Positions 20,201 through 27,901 of a stretch of DNA of 64,000 nucleotides are shown piece after piece. Position numbers and translations under genes: made by a program. Position 1 is the stretch's first letter. Each line of letters starts with the position of its first letter. Origin of the DNA: Archangium sp. (GTDB lineage: Bacteria; Myxococcota; Myxococcia; Myxococcales; Myxococcaceae); NCBI GenBank assembly GCA_030695565.1, contig JAUYRZ010000042.1, positions 62,001 through 126,000 of the forward strand, in the 5' to 3' direction. Below the pieces are notes generated by a model that was not told where the DNA came from, made no database searches, and worked only from the letters and a program-made list of their open reading frames with translations.

Positions 20201-20326
20201 GAGCCCGGTGGAGAAGCCGACGCGCAGACAGGTCTGCGTGCTGGCGAAGCCCACGATGACGGCCAGGCCGACGGCCAGACCAATGACAAGACGGCGGCTC
20301 ACGGCGCCATGGGGTTGAGTTCGCAT
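17246..20326 (-). CDS. Alpha-2-macroglobulin family protein, N-terminal (MG-domain) half
   Basis: 1026 residues from the ATG at 20326; a 61-residue upstream extension is compositionally unlike protein and is rejected. An N-terminal helix (RRLVIGLAVGLAVIVGFAS) anchors or exports it. The MG2-type phrase VHVITDRPLYEPGNVVKFRA near residue 165 identifies the family, and further MG beta domains follow. In the middle (about 485-655) lie two similar segments, each with a Cys pair (LEPCARYV ... LGKCMEG and ARDCLPAT ... LACITSR), resembling AgmX/TonB-C-type folds inserted in the chain. It ends in a 4-base overlap with the second-half gene. Periplasmic protease-trap-like role by family; not shown. Confidence 0.85.
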   Translation of the reverse strand: MRTQPHGAVSRRLVIGLAVGLAVIVGFASTQTCLRVGFSTGLWLDECPDGELRQTINVSAPELKRGAFGSVRVTVNATYLVAPNDQRRTEAITNFTPIVSLVSATGETQLPAKKSWEKAGGGLQAEVELPKVNDGDYTLRTRITSPIGEQVLDLPLPLYTPARVHVITDRPLYEPGNVVKFRAVALKASDLTPLEERPGTWRVTDSQGELLLEERAPTGPWGVVSGTFPIDRGSQSGTWTVTWQSGASSESRTFTVKPFTLPRFRVEASPVKPFYRRNERPVLKGSVTYSSGAPVANAKLELDWNVSGEWPPPTSWVDGNALPKLATTNASGAFTAELPMVPDDLQGQATLSVSIGAVDAAGDRVEGGASILLSQDLIGTSGVTELADGLVEGFNNRLFLRATTADGRVLEGVTLNVKRLWEPTDKGTEAKVDEDGVASLQVDPGPPVNIVIPAMPFRPPPRTKLVVRNGLSERLGLNEDDGEVSLADRMAFDRLDAKLEPCARYVLDGGAEVSVGLLVRSSGAVVSMALPTSKLGKCMEGVLKSLQLGAGKERFFEASWSFNDEELPRFEITLDGFPQPPEPLQLALADAMLEARDCLPATVKTGVLPRMIHWKVSADWKRVELDWVPVKGDAYAESALACITSRVKTLQFPKQLDVEPQEEESSIGVATVSVNAPEKYESLKPQDTVMVGYEFLVTAKKGTEVFGSTRLRMNPGTVPQIRLRASTQLLKAGEHVKVEILRGPDFTGELPEKLFLTHAFQSQEAKVDPSTRSADFTIPADWQGWAGVQWGGGQVFLFVQPNAALSVKVTPEKERYAPGQVAQLGIETTVGGTGGAAAVGLFGVDESLSQLASLPGADELAPLRPQATGTAAFGSMDAQALSLGRIRGANAAAATLARVSSMPPPPQVEASVSISGSTVFDPNEAQVDRFYVVLGELYTQVRTWESSAPGSEKMTPPVMARLWNQSLDAVESRKDSARDAWGRKLRLHRLPADLLALTEPRSVVINGTRLPEDTQNWSQWVAKEKP

Positions 20327-20467
20327 GTGGGTGGGGTTCCCCTGAAAGGAGGCCGCATCGTACCCGTCGACACCCGTGGGGGAAGCGTTGTTCCTGCCCG
20401 CAGCGTTCGCCCCGAGCAGTCGAGGGGTCACTTGTCGCACGAAGGAGAGGTGGCATCTCGACGGCGC

Positions 20468-20491
20468 TCGATGCGAACGGTGTTCGGAGGA
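20468..20491 (+). repeat. Hairpin + GGAGGA element, copy b
   Basis: TCGATGCGAACGG TG TTCGGAGGA. CGAAC (20474-20478) and GTTCG (20482-20486) form a perfect 5-bp stem with loop GGT, followed at once by GGAGGA. It lies in the 194-base divergent gap between the macroglobulin operon and rlmN. The rest of that gap shows no other clear signal. Confidence 0.6.
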
Positions 20492-20520
20492 CGTTGACAC
20501 CGAGTCCACGCCTCTGCGAG

Positions 20521-21582
20521 GTGAACCCCGTGGCCCGCCAACTCCCCGCGCTGACGTTGGAACAGCTCACCGTCGAGTTGGGCAGCCGTGCGCGCGCGGT
20601 CGAGACGTTGCGGTGGTTGTTCTCGCAGCGACCGATGCCCACCGTGCTGCCTGAGGCCATCGAGGGCGTCAGCCACCGCGTGTGGAAACCGTTCCGTGCG
20701 CGCCATGGCCTGGTGGTGCCGAAGGTGACCGAACGCCAGCAGAGCCCCGACGGCACCACCAAGTACGCGCTCGACTTCGCCGGCACCAACGTCGAGACGG
20801 TGCGCATTCCCGCGAAGGGCCGCAGCACCATCTGCATCTCGAGCCAGGCCGGCTGCACCCGGAAGTGCGTCTTCTGCGCGACGAAGGAGCTCGGCTTCAT
20901 CCGCCAGCTCAAGGCCGAAGAGATGGTCGCGCAGTACATGCTCGCCCGCAGCGAAGCGCCCGTGGAGCAGCCCGCCAGCAACGTGGTCTTCATGGGCATG
21001 GGCGAGCCGATGGACAACCTCGACGAGGTGCTCCACGCGATCGACGTGCTCACCCAGAGCCCCGCGCCGCAGCTGCGCCAGGTGGCGGTGACGGTCTCGA
21101 CCTCGGGCGTCTTGCCGGGCCTCGAACGTTTCCTCGCCGAGTCGAAAGCGTCACTCGCGCTGTCTCTGAACGCGACCACCGACGAAGTGCGCGCGCAGGT
21201 GATGCCGCAGAACAAGACCTGGCCGATTCAGTCGCTGCTCAATGCGTTGCGCAAAGACGTCGAGCGGCGCAACGGCAAGCGCGACTACTTCATCGAGTAC
21301 GTGCTCTTCAAAGATCTGAACGACACCGACGCCGATGCAGACCGGCTGATCACCCTGCTCGAAGGCATCCCGTCGCGGGTCAACCTCATCCCCTACAATC
21401 CGTACCCGGGTACCAATCTCGAGACGCCCAGCACGTCGCGGGTGCGCGCCTTTCACGCCCGGTTGGTCGAGCAGGGCATGCTGACGTTGATCCGCTGGCC
21501 GCGCGGGCGGGAGATCGCCGCCGCGTGTGGTCAATTGGTGCTCTCGCGCGACGGTGAAGGGTTTCAGCCGTCAGCACCGTGA
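20521..21582 (+). CDS. rlmN: 23S rRNA (adenine-C2)-methyltransferase RlmN
   Basis: Radical-SAM enzyme that methylates A2503 of 23S rRNA and A37 of some tRNAs. The cluster motif is CTRKCVFC (CxxxCxxC), within SSQAGCTRKCVFCATKELG. Other family marks are VVFMGMGEPMDN, VTVSTSGVLPGL, SLALSLNATTDEVRAQVMP and NLIPYNPYPG. The start is uncertain: a TTG at 20494 sits only 2 bases after GGAGGA, while GTG at 20521 (VNPVARQLPALTLEQL) begins where RlmN similarity starts and is preferred. The conserved C-terminal catalytic cysteine is likely in the RxxxGxxIxAACGQL segment, here REIAAACGQL. Confidence 0.95.
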   Translation: MNPVARQLPALTLEQLTVELGSRARAVETLRWLFSQRPMPTVLPEAIEGVSHRVWKPFRARHGLVVPKVTERQQSPDGTTKYALDFAGTNVETVRIPAKGRSTICISSQAGCTRKCVFCATKELGFIRQLKAEEMVAQYMLARSEAPVEQPASNVVFMGMGEPMDNLDEVLHAIDVLTQSPAPQLRQVAVTVSTSGVLPGLERFLAESKASLALSLNATTDEVRAQVMPQNKTWPIQSLLNALRKDVERRNGKRDYFIEYVLFKDLNDTDADADRLITLLEGIPSRVNLIPYNPYPGTNLETPSTSRVRAFHARLVEQGMLTLIRWPRGREIAAACGQLVLSRDGEGFQPSAP

Positions 21583-21636
21583 GGGGGCTGGAATTCGCCG
21601 GGGCCCGGGCGCGACTGTGCAAGAATATCGCTGCTC

Positions 21637-23499
21637 ATGGCCGGTGAAGTCCTCTGCCCGAAGTGTGGAACTGTGTCTCCCACGGACACGCGGGCGTGCC
21701 CGAAATGCGGCACCACGCTCGGCGGCAGCGGCGAGGCGACTTCCAAGAGCAAGGCCTTCGCTCCGGGCGCCAAAGCGCCTGCCCGGCCCGTCACCCGAAA
21801 GCCGCTGGCGACTGATCCGGGCATGGGCGCCACGCCCGACGCCAGCACCCTGATGGAGCACGAGGACAAACCGCCTCGCAAACCCGCCACCCGTCCTGCG
21901 GGCCCGGTGCCTCAAGCAGGGGCTGCGCCGCGGCGCTCGAATGCGGTGAGCAACAAGGCCAGCGCGCCCACCAACGACGCGCTCAGCTCGTCATCGAGTC
22001 GCGACTCGTTGATCGGCCGCAAGCTGCAGGAATACGTCATCGAGGCGAAGCTCGGCGTCGGTGGCATGGGCGTCGTCTACAAGGCGACGCACCAGATGAT
22101 CGGCAAGGGCGTGGCGATCAAGGTGCTCCGGCCCGACATCTCGCCTGATCCGCGCGACATGGATCGGCTGCTCGACGAAGCGCGCATCATCAGCTCGATC
22201 AAGAACCGCGGCATCATCAACATCTTCGGCGCCGGGACGCTGGAAGACGGACGCAACTATCTGATCATGGAGCTGCTCGAAGGCGAGGCGCTCGAGCAGC
22301 GCATGCAGCGCGAGACGAAGATCCCCGCGGGCGACGCGGTGATCATCCTGGAGCAGGTGCTCTCGGCCCTCACCGCCGCGCACGAAGCGGGCGTGGTGCA
22401 CCGCGATCTCAAGCCGGCGAACGTCTTCCTCGTGAAGGAGGCCAACCTCTTCTACGTGAAGCTGCTCGACTTCGGCCTCGCGCGCCGCAGCCAGCAGAAC
22501 GTCACCCGCATCGCCGGTACGCCCGACTACATCTCGCCCGAACATGCGCGCGGCCGGCCCGCGGGTCCTCCGGCCGACCTCTACGCGTTCGGCGTGCTGT
22601 GTTTTCACATGTTGACCGGGCAGCTCCCCTTCATCGGCACCACGCCGATGGAGGTGATGGAGAAGCACGTTCACTCGCCGCCGCCGATCCCCCACGAGCT
22701 GAACAAGGAGATCCCCAAGGCGCTCTCCGAGCTGATCCTCAAGCTGCTCGCCAAGGAACCCGGTGAGCGCCCCGACGCGGTGCAGGTGAAGGCCGACCTG
22801 CGCGCGGCGACCAAGCAGATGCGCAACGCCACCACCCAGATGAGCCTGATGGCCATCGAGCCGGTGGTCGACGACCCTGAAGCGACCGGTGGCGAGAAGA
22901 AGCGCGCCCGCGAGCTGGCCGTCTCGGCGCAGGTGGCTGATCTCAAGCGCCAGGTGAGCCGCCGCTGGCCGTGGGTGCTGGGCGGGGTGGTGGGCCTGTG
23001 GTTCGCGGCGGTGTTGACCTACGTCCTCTGGCCCGCCCCCGTCACGCCCCCGGCGCCGGTGGCGATCGGGAAGAAGCCGCCCCCCAAGACCGATGGGCCC
23101 CTGAAGAACCCGATGCTTGCCCGGGTGGATCCCCCCGTGGTCACCCCGAAGGTGAACCCCCAGGTCGACCCGGTTGACGTCAAGAAAGACCCGGTCGCCG
23201 ACCCCGTGCCGGTGGATCCCTCGTTGATCGAGGAGGTCGACGCAGGCGAGCCGGTCCTCGAAGAAGATCGCGACGCGGTGCTCGATGACGTCACCATTGG
23301 CGATCGCAAACGCGCGCGCCGCATCGACATCACCCTCGACGACATGCTCAGCGTCATGCGCCAGGACTCCGAGCGCGCCGAGTATTACGAGAAGGCCGTC
23401 AGCCGCGTGAAGAAGGCCTGTGACGAGGCCAACACCCTGCGCCGCATCGACAACTGCGAAGACGAGCTGCTGAAGCTCAGCGATAAGTTTTACAAGTAA
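21637..23499 (+). CDS. Ser/Thr protein kinase with N-terminal zinc ribbon
   Basis: 620 residues. Residues 7-24 form a CPxCG...CPKCG zinc ribbon (C7, C10, C21, C24), followed by a low-complexity linker. The kinase domain spans about 133-395: LGVGGMGVVYKA Gly-loop, catalytic lysine in VAIKVL (near 160), VVHRDLKPANVF, LLDFGLARR, GTPDYISPEHARG. A helix at about 444-466 (WPWVLGGVVGLWFAAVLTYVLW) leads to a Pro/Val/Asp-rich stretch and a charged C-terminal tail with Cys residues. The classical HRDLKPAN motif makes it a likely active kinase. ATG at 21637; the zinc ribbon suggests a regulated or scaffolded kinase. Confidence 0.93.
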   Translation: MAGEVLCPKCGTVSPTDTRACPKCGTTLGGSGEATSKSKAFAPGAKAPARPVTRKPLATDPGMGATPDASTLMEHEDKPPRKPATRPAGPVPQAGAAPRRSNAVSNKASAPTNDALSSSSSRDSLIGRKLQEYVIEAKLGVGGMGVVYKATHQMIGKGVAIKVLRPDISPDPRDMDRLLDEARIISSIKNRGIINIFGAGTLEDGRNYLIMELLEGEALEQRMQRETKIPAGDAVIILEQVLSALTAAHEAGVVHRDLKPANVFLVKEANLFYVKLLDFGLARRSQQNVTRIAGTPDYISPEHARGRPAGPPADLYAFGVLCFHMLTGQLPFIGTTPMEVMEKHVHSPPPIPHELNKEIPKALSELILKLLAKEPGERPDAVQVKADLRAATKQMRNATTQMSLMAIEPVVDDPEATGGEKKRARELAVSAQVADLKRQVSRRWPWVLGGVVGLWFAAVLTYVLWPAPVTPPAPVAIGKKPPPKTDGPLKNPMLARVDPPVVTPKVNPQVDPVDVKKDPVADPVPVDPSLIEEVDAGEPVLEEDRDAVLDDVTIGDRKRARRIDITLDDMLSVMRQDSERAEYYEKAVSRVKKACDEANTLRRIDNCEDELLKLSDKFYK

Positions 23500-23523
23500 G
23501 GCCGGGTGCCCCCCGGTCTTTCT
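23500..23523 (+). terminator. Rho-independent terminator after the zinc-ribbon kinase
   Basis: GGCCGGG, loop TGCCC, CCCGGTC (one G-T pair) followed by TTTCTG, starting directly at the kinase stop codon. Confidence 0.65.
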
Positions 23524-23565
23524 GTGGATCAGTCTGCGCCGATTTAGGTGTATGGCGGGGTATCC

Positions 23566-24645
23566 ATGGCTCGTGACGCGAAGAAGATGAGCGCCCCGGC
23601 GAAATCGGCGAAGGCGGCGGCCAAGCCTTTCAAGGCGCTGGTGACGCACTCCGAGGAGCTGCCGCTCCACAAGAAGCTCTTGTTGTCGATGCACGACACG
23701 ATGGTGAAGGCGCGCTGTCTCGAAGAGCGCCTGATCGCCATGTACAAGACCGGTCACGGCTACTTCTGGATCGGCGGGCCCGGTGAAGAGGCCTTCAACG
23801 TGCCGCTCGGCCTGTTGATCAAGAAGGGCATGGGCCCGGCCTTCGACTACCTCCACTTCCACTACCGCCAGTCGGCCACCTTGCTGGCCATGGGCGAAGA
23901 GCCGCTGGGCGCGATCCGCCAGATGAAGAACACGGCCACCGACCCGTACTCGGGCGGCCGCAACTTCGCCGGTCACTTCTCCAAGAAGGAGTGGAACATC
24001 ACTCCGGTCAGCTCGCCCATCGAGGTGCAGTACGCGATGGCCCCGGGCACGGCGCTGGTTCAGAAGCGCTTCGGCGGTGACGGCATCAGCATCGTGACCG
24101 GCGGCGACGCGGGCACGGCCGAGGGCGATTTTGCCAGCTGCCTGGTGTGGTCGAGCCGGCCCGGCCAGGAGCTGCCGGTGTTGATCCTGGTGACCAACAA
24201 CCGCTGGGGCATCTCGACGCCGTACGAGCAGACGCAAGGCGTGGAGCGCATCAGCGATCGCGGCGTGGCCTTCGGCATGAAGACCAAGACCATCGACGGC
24301 AACGATCCCATCTCGGCGTACCTCGAGCTCAAAGAGGCGATGGAGTACGTGCGCACCGAGCGCAAGCCGTACCTGGTCGAGGCGCGCGTCTCGCGGCTCT
24401 ACGGGCACTCCTCGGCGTCGGGCGCGAACTTCGCCACCAACGAGGCCGACTGCATCACCGTGTTCGAAGCGAAGCTCGAGAAGGCCGGCATGCTCACCAG
24501 GGAGCAGGCCAAGGCGGTTCGGGATCGCTACACCGAAGAGCTGGCTGACCTCGCGCGCGCGGTGAAAGAGGAAGCGTTCCCCGACGGCAGCACCATCTGG
24601 GATCACGTGTTCCACGGCGAGCCCGGCCGCGATCCTTTCGCCTGA
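23566..24645 (+). CDS. 2-oxoacid dehydrogenase E1 alpha (branched-chain type)
   Basis: About 359 residues from the ATG at 23566; the GTG at 23548 is an alternative. Thiamine-diphosphate enzyme subunit: the TPP motif is GGDAGTAEGDF ... VLILVTNN, and the phosphorylation-loop-like region is RLYGHSSASG. It lacks the YRYHGHSMSDP phrase of pyruvate dehydrogenase. The adjacent E1 beta is clearly branched-chain-like, so oxidative decarboxylation of branched-chain 2-oxo acids (feeding iso-fatty-acid primers) is favoured. No E2 or E3 is in the window. A Lys/Ala-rich N-terminal tail of about 20 residues is not part of the fold. Confidence 0.88.
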   Translation: MARDAKKMSAPAKSAKAAAKPFKALVTHSEELPLHKKLLLSMHDTMVKARCLEERLIAMYKTGHGYFWIGGPGEEAFNVPLGLLIKKGMGPAFDYLHFHYRQSATLLAMGEEPLGAIRQMKNTATDPYSGGRNFAGHFSKKEWNITPVSSPIEVQYAMAPGTALVQKRFGGDGISIVTGGDAGTAEGDFASCLVWSSRPGQELPVLILVTNNRWGISTPYEQTQGVERISDRGVAFGMKTKTIDGNDPISAYLELKEAMEYVRTERKPYLVEARVSRLYGHSSASGANFATNEADCITVFEAKLEKAGMLTREQAKAVRDRYTEELADLARAVKEEAFPDGSTIWDHVFHGEPGRDPFA

Positions 24646-24676
24646 TTTTCTAAACCTTCTTCAAACGAGACGACCC

Positions 24677-25732
24677 ATGGCCAACATGGCGCAGGCAGTA
24701 CGCATGGCCCTTCACTTCGCCGAAGAGAACCTCGGGGTGACGGACATCTTCGGTGAAGACGTGGGCATGCCGCTGGGCGGCGTGTTCACCTGCACGCAGG
24801 GTCTCAAGACCACCTGGAACACGCCGCTGGATGAACGCGGCATCATCGGCATGGCGATGGGCATCGCGATGGCGGGCGGCAAGCCGATCGCCGAGATCCA
24901 GTTCTGCGACTACATCTTCAACACCATCGACCTGCTCAAGCTCGCCGGGAACACCCAGTGGTCTTCGAACGGTCAGTGGAATTTGCCGATGGTGGTGATG
25001 ACGCCCGTCGGCAGCGGAATTCGCGGCAGCATCTACCATTCGCACTCGATCGACGCGACGGCGACCCACATCGCGGGGTGGAAGATCGTGATGCCCTCGA
25101 CCCCGCTCGACGCGTACGGGTTGTTGCTCTCGGCCTGCAAAGAGACGAACCCGGTGATGTTCCTGATTCCGAAAGCGTTGATGCGCATTCGTGGGCAGGA
25201 GCTGATTCCCGGTGAGCCGGGCGAAGACAAGGCGCTGAGCAAGCTCATCGACGCGCCGCTGGGTGATCGCACCAGGTGGGCGCCGCAGTGGCCTGCGTTG
25301 GAAGACGTGTCGATTCCGATCGGCAAGGCGAAGACGGTGCGTTCGGGTTCGCAGCTGACGGTGGTGAGCTACGGCCGCACCCTGCCGTTGTGTGCGCAGG
25401 CCGCGGAAGTGCTCGCGGCCGATGGCATCGATGCCGAGGTGATCGACCTGCGCTCGCTGTGGCCGTACGACTGGGAGGCCATCAAGGCGTCGGTCGAGAA
25501 GACCGGCCGGGTGATCTTCGTGAACGAAGACACGGAAGTGACGAACTTCGGTGAGCACCTGGTGCGCCGGGTGGTCGACGATCTGTTCTTCAAGCTGCTC
25601 GCGCCGCCGAAGTTGCTGGCGGGTAAGTTCCTGCCGGGCATCGGCCTCGCTGATCCGCTCGAGCTGGCGTCGGTGCCGCAGCAGAGCGACATCGAGAAGG
25701 CCATGCGCGCGCTGGCTGCCGTTCAGCCGTAA
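24677..25732 (+). CDS. 2-oxoacid dehydrogenase E1 beta (branched-chain type)
   Basis: 351 residues. Matches branched-chain E1 beta phrases: IFGEDVGMPLGGVFTCTQGL, TPLDERGIIGMAMGIAMAG, IAEIQFCDYIF, RGSIYHSHS, ATHIAGWKIVMPSTP and AEVIDLRSLWPYDWEAI. These bind TPP together with the alpha subunit in an alpha2beta2 heterotetramer. The 31-base gap to the alpha gene indicates co-transcription. In myxobacteria branched-chain oxo-acid dehydrogenase supplies isovaleryl-CoA for iso-branched lipids; this link is from family knowledge, not from the sequence. Confidence 0.92.
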   Translation: MANMAQAVRMALHFAEENLGVTDIFGEDVGMPLGGVFTCTQGLKTTWNTPLDERGIIGMAMGIAMAGGKPIAEIQFCDYIFNTIDLLKLAGNTQWSSNGQWNLPMVVMTPVGSGIRGSIYHSHSIDATATHIAGWKIVMPSTPLDAYGLLLSACKETNPVMFLIPKALMRIRGQELIPGEPGEDKALSKLIDAPLGDRTRWAPQWPALEDVSIPIGKAKTVRSGSQLTVVSYGRTLPLCAQAAEVLAADGIDAEVIDLRSLWPYDWEAIKASVEKTGRVIFVNEDTEVTNFGEHLVRRVVDDLFFKLLAPPKLLAGKFLPGIGLADPLELASVPQQSDIEKAMRALAAVQP

Positions 25733-25780
25733 GAACAAGCCAGACTCGCACTCTCACGCAACGCTCTCACGCAACGCTCT

Positions 25781-25805
25781 CCCTCTCCCCGAGAGGGGGA
25801 GAGGG
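25781..25805. repeat. CCCTCTCCC dispersed element, copy 4
   Basis: CCCTCTCCCC (25781-25790) and GGGGAGAGGG (25796-25805) form a perfect 10-bp stem. A short tandem ACGCTCTCACGCA-type repeat precedes it. Confidence 0.75.
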
Positions 25806-25850
25806 TCGGGGAGAGGGTTGTCGGTCGCATTCCCGTCCCGCAACAAACGG

Positions 25851-25884
25851 AAAACCCGCCGACGATCGCTCGTGGCGGGTTTCG
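25851..25884. terminator. Hairpin terminator after the E1 genes
   Basis: AAACCCGCC (25852-25860) and GGCGGGTTT (25874-25882) form a perfect 9-bp stem with A-rich and T-rich flanks, so it can work in both directions between the E1 operon and the calpain-like gene. Confidence 0.8.
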
Positions 25885-25904
25885 CTCTGGGAGAATTCTG
25901 TCCG

Positions 25905-25950
25905 CCCTCTCCCCAACCCTCTCCCCCTCGGGGCCCTCGGGGAGAGGGGG
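25905..25950. repeat. CCCTCTCCC dispersed element, copy 5
   Basis: Two CCCTCTCCCC units and a GGGGAGAGGG arm (25939-25948); the inner pair is 25917-25926 with 25939-25948. With copy 4 it brackets the terminator and fills most of the 249-base gap 25733-25981. Confidence 0.7.
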
Positions 25951-25981
25951 ACAGTTGGTGGAGTTGGCGGTTGATCCGAGC

Positions 25982-27742
25982 TCAGTTCGTGGTCATCACG
26001 TTGTCGTAGAGCTTCTGGAACTCTTCGAGCTTCATCTTGAACACGCCGTCGTTCGCGCCATTGCCCGCGGGCTCCGACTCGCCCCAGGGATTGCGGATGA
26101 TCAAGATGCGATCGGCCCCGACCTTCTCGTAACCGAGGATCGAGTACGCGTGATCGCCGAACACGCCGGTGTTCGCGTAGTTCACCGGCCCGCCGTCATC
26201 GTGCGTGCCCGCCGCGACCGGCTTCTTCGCGTCGAGGGCCGTGGTGATGGTGCGCCACACGCTGTCGGGGTTACCCGCGGCGTTGGTCGAGCGGCCCTGC
26301 GCGCCGGTGAAGTCTTCGAACACGTCAGCCGATGAGCCGCCGTTGCCGATCGCGTCGTAGCTGCCCTTCCACTGCGCGTAGGCCTTCTCGATGATCGGGT
26401 ACCACATCTCCATCTTGGTGGGCTCGGAGCTGTTCGAGCTGTGGCCGTACAGCGGGCCGCCGTACGAGCGCGCGTACAGCTCGCCGTCGACCTTCACCGC
26501 AACGTCCTTGGTGCGTCCGGTCGCCCAGTCGCGCTCCTTGAAGGTCACGGTGTACGTGCCGTCGCCGTTGGCCTTCACCATGTTCTGAATGAGGTCGGGG
26601 TTCATCTGCGCGATCGAGGCGACCGCGGCGGGGAAGTAGCAGTTGCCGATCTGCCCCTGCTGCGCGTCACCGGCCTTCACGCCGTCGGCGAAGAGCGGCC
26701 CGGTGAACAGCTTCTTGCCGAACTTCGGCGTGCCGTCCGCGTTCATCTCGTCCTTGTGGAGCGCGGGGTCGGGGAGAACGTCTCCGCCCGTGGTGCCACC
26801 CGGCACCGAGACGTTGCCCACCGAGGTGCGGAAGTCGGTGTTGTTGATTCCGTCTGAGGCGGCCACCGCGAAGGTGTCGCCGGCCTTGCCCTTGAGCTGC
26901 ACGCCCGCGGGGAAGGTGCCTTCACCGTTGAGGGTGACGACCTGCTTCTCACCGGTGCGTGCGTTGGTGAACTGCACCTTCGCGCCCGGCTCGGAGATCT
27001 GGCGGCTGCCGTTGATGTTCTCGACGCCGATGGTGCCGTTGGCGCCCGCCGTGAGGCCGATGCGGAAGACGGCGACCTGGGCATTGCGCGTGTCGGCGGT
27101 CTCGGCGGTGTTGGCCTTGATGTTCACCCAGTCGGAGGTGGTGCCATCGGCGTAGCGCGCGCGCATGCGGATGACGTCGCCTTCCTTCATCGCCATGTCG
27201 CCTTGCAGCTTCGCGCCGGTGAACTTGCCGGTCGCGTCGGCCTTGCCGATCACGAAGGTGTCATCGGTGTGGTAGCGCCCGCTGGGCGCGGTGGTCAGGT
27301 TGATCGCCTCGATGGTTGCGCCTGCCTTGGTCAGGCCGGAGATGCCGTTCGCCTGATCAGTGCTGATCTTGAAGTTGGGCACGCCGACTTCGCCACCCGG
27401 CGTGGGGCCTGGAGGCGGCGTGGTGCGGCCGAGCACGGCGCCGAGGAAGTCTTTGGCCGACGGCTCGAGCGGCACGGTGCCGGCGTCGAGAATGGAAGCG
27501 AGGTCCTTCTTCTCGGCTGCCGACAGGCCCTTCTTGGCGATCTCGACCTGCTGATCTCTCGAGACGCCCGGCTTCTTGAGCTCGGTGAGGGTCTTCGCTG
27601 CAGACCAGCCGCTGCGATCGCCGATCTCCGCCAGGATCTGCAGCGCCTGCTCGGCGCCCAGCTTCAGGTTCGGGTTGGTGCGCTTCTGCGCTTCGAACGA
27701 CGCATACAGAGTGGCCAGCTTGCGGTCGGTGATCGTGGGCAT
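25982..27742 (-). CDS. Calpain-like cysteine protease (family C2)
   Basis: 586 residues. The catalytic triad of a calpain-type papain fold is visible: Cys in QQGQIGNCYFPAA (about 366), His in GDHAYSILGYE (about 528), Asn in RNPWGESEP (about 550). Eukaryotic calpains have GDCWF at the Cys; here GNCYF. The N-terminal 110 residues are helical and without family match, followed by two or three beta-rich domains (about 115-335, NFKISTDQANGISGL and later). No signal peptide is evident, so export (if any) would be by a non-Sec route. ATG at 27742. Possible roles are predation or intracellular processing; neither can be read from sequence. Confidence 0.88.
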   Translation of the reverse strand: MPTITDRKLATLYASFEAQKRTNPNLKLGAEQALQILAEIGDRSGWSAAKTLTELKKPGVSRDQQVEIAKKGLSAAEKKDLASILDAGTVPLEPSAKDFLGAVLGRTTPPPGPTPGGEVGVPNFKISTDQANGISGLTKAGATIEAINLTTAPSGRYHTDDTFVIGKADATGKFTGAKLQGDMAMKEGDVIRMRARYADGTTSDWVNIKANTAETADTRNAQVAVFRIGLTAGANGTIGVENINGSRQISEPGAKVQFTNARTGEKQVVTLNGEGTFPAGVQLKGKAGDTFAVAASDGINNTDFRTSVGNVSVPGGTTGGDVLPDPALHKDEMNADGTPKFGKKLFTGPLFADGVKAGDAQQGQIGNCYFPAAVASIAQMNPDLIQNMVKANGDGTYTVTFKERDWATGRTKDVAVKVDGELYARSYGGPLYGHSSNSSEPTKMEMWYPIIEKAYAQWKGSYDAIGNGGSSADVFEDFTGAQGRSTNAAGNPDSVWRTITTALDAKKPVAAGTHDDGGPVNYANTGVFGDHAYSILGYEKVGADRILIIRNPWGESEPAGNGANDGVFKMKLEEFQKLYDNVMTTN

Positions 27743-27837
27743 GGTGGTCGTCCTGGAGGGCAGTAAGGGTAAGTGCCGAATTGTCGTACATCGGCCTACG
27801 CAGTTGCGTGGGAGCGGAAGAAAGTCTGAACGGGGCG

Positions 27838-27855
27838 GTCAAGTCCCGTCAAGTC
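27838..27855 (-). promoter_or_regulatory. Tandem GTCAAGTC boxes upstream of the calpain gene
   Basis: GTCAAGTC at 27838-27845 and 27848-27855, an exact repeat with a 10-base (one helical turn) period, about 96 bases before the calpain start. It could be a tandem regulator site. The rest of the 27743-27901 gap shows no clear promoter. Confidence 0.4.
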
Positions 27856-27901
27856 GCTGGAATTTCAAGGGTTGACGCACCGGTTCAGGCACGGCCCGGC
27901 T

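Noticed and set aside
21991-24615. 874-residue minus-strand frame opposite the zinc-ribbon kinase and E1 alpha
   Set aside because: Antisense of two clear genes; low-complexity His/Arg/Gly sequence with no family match.
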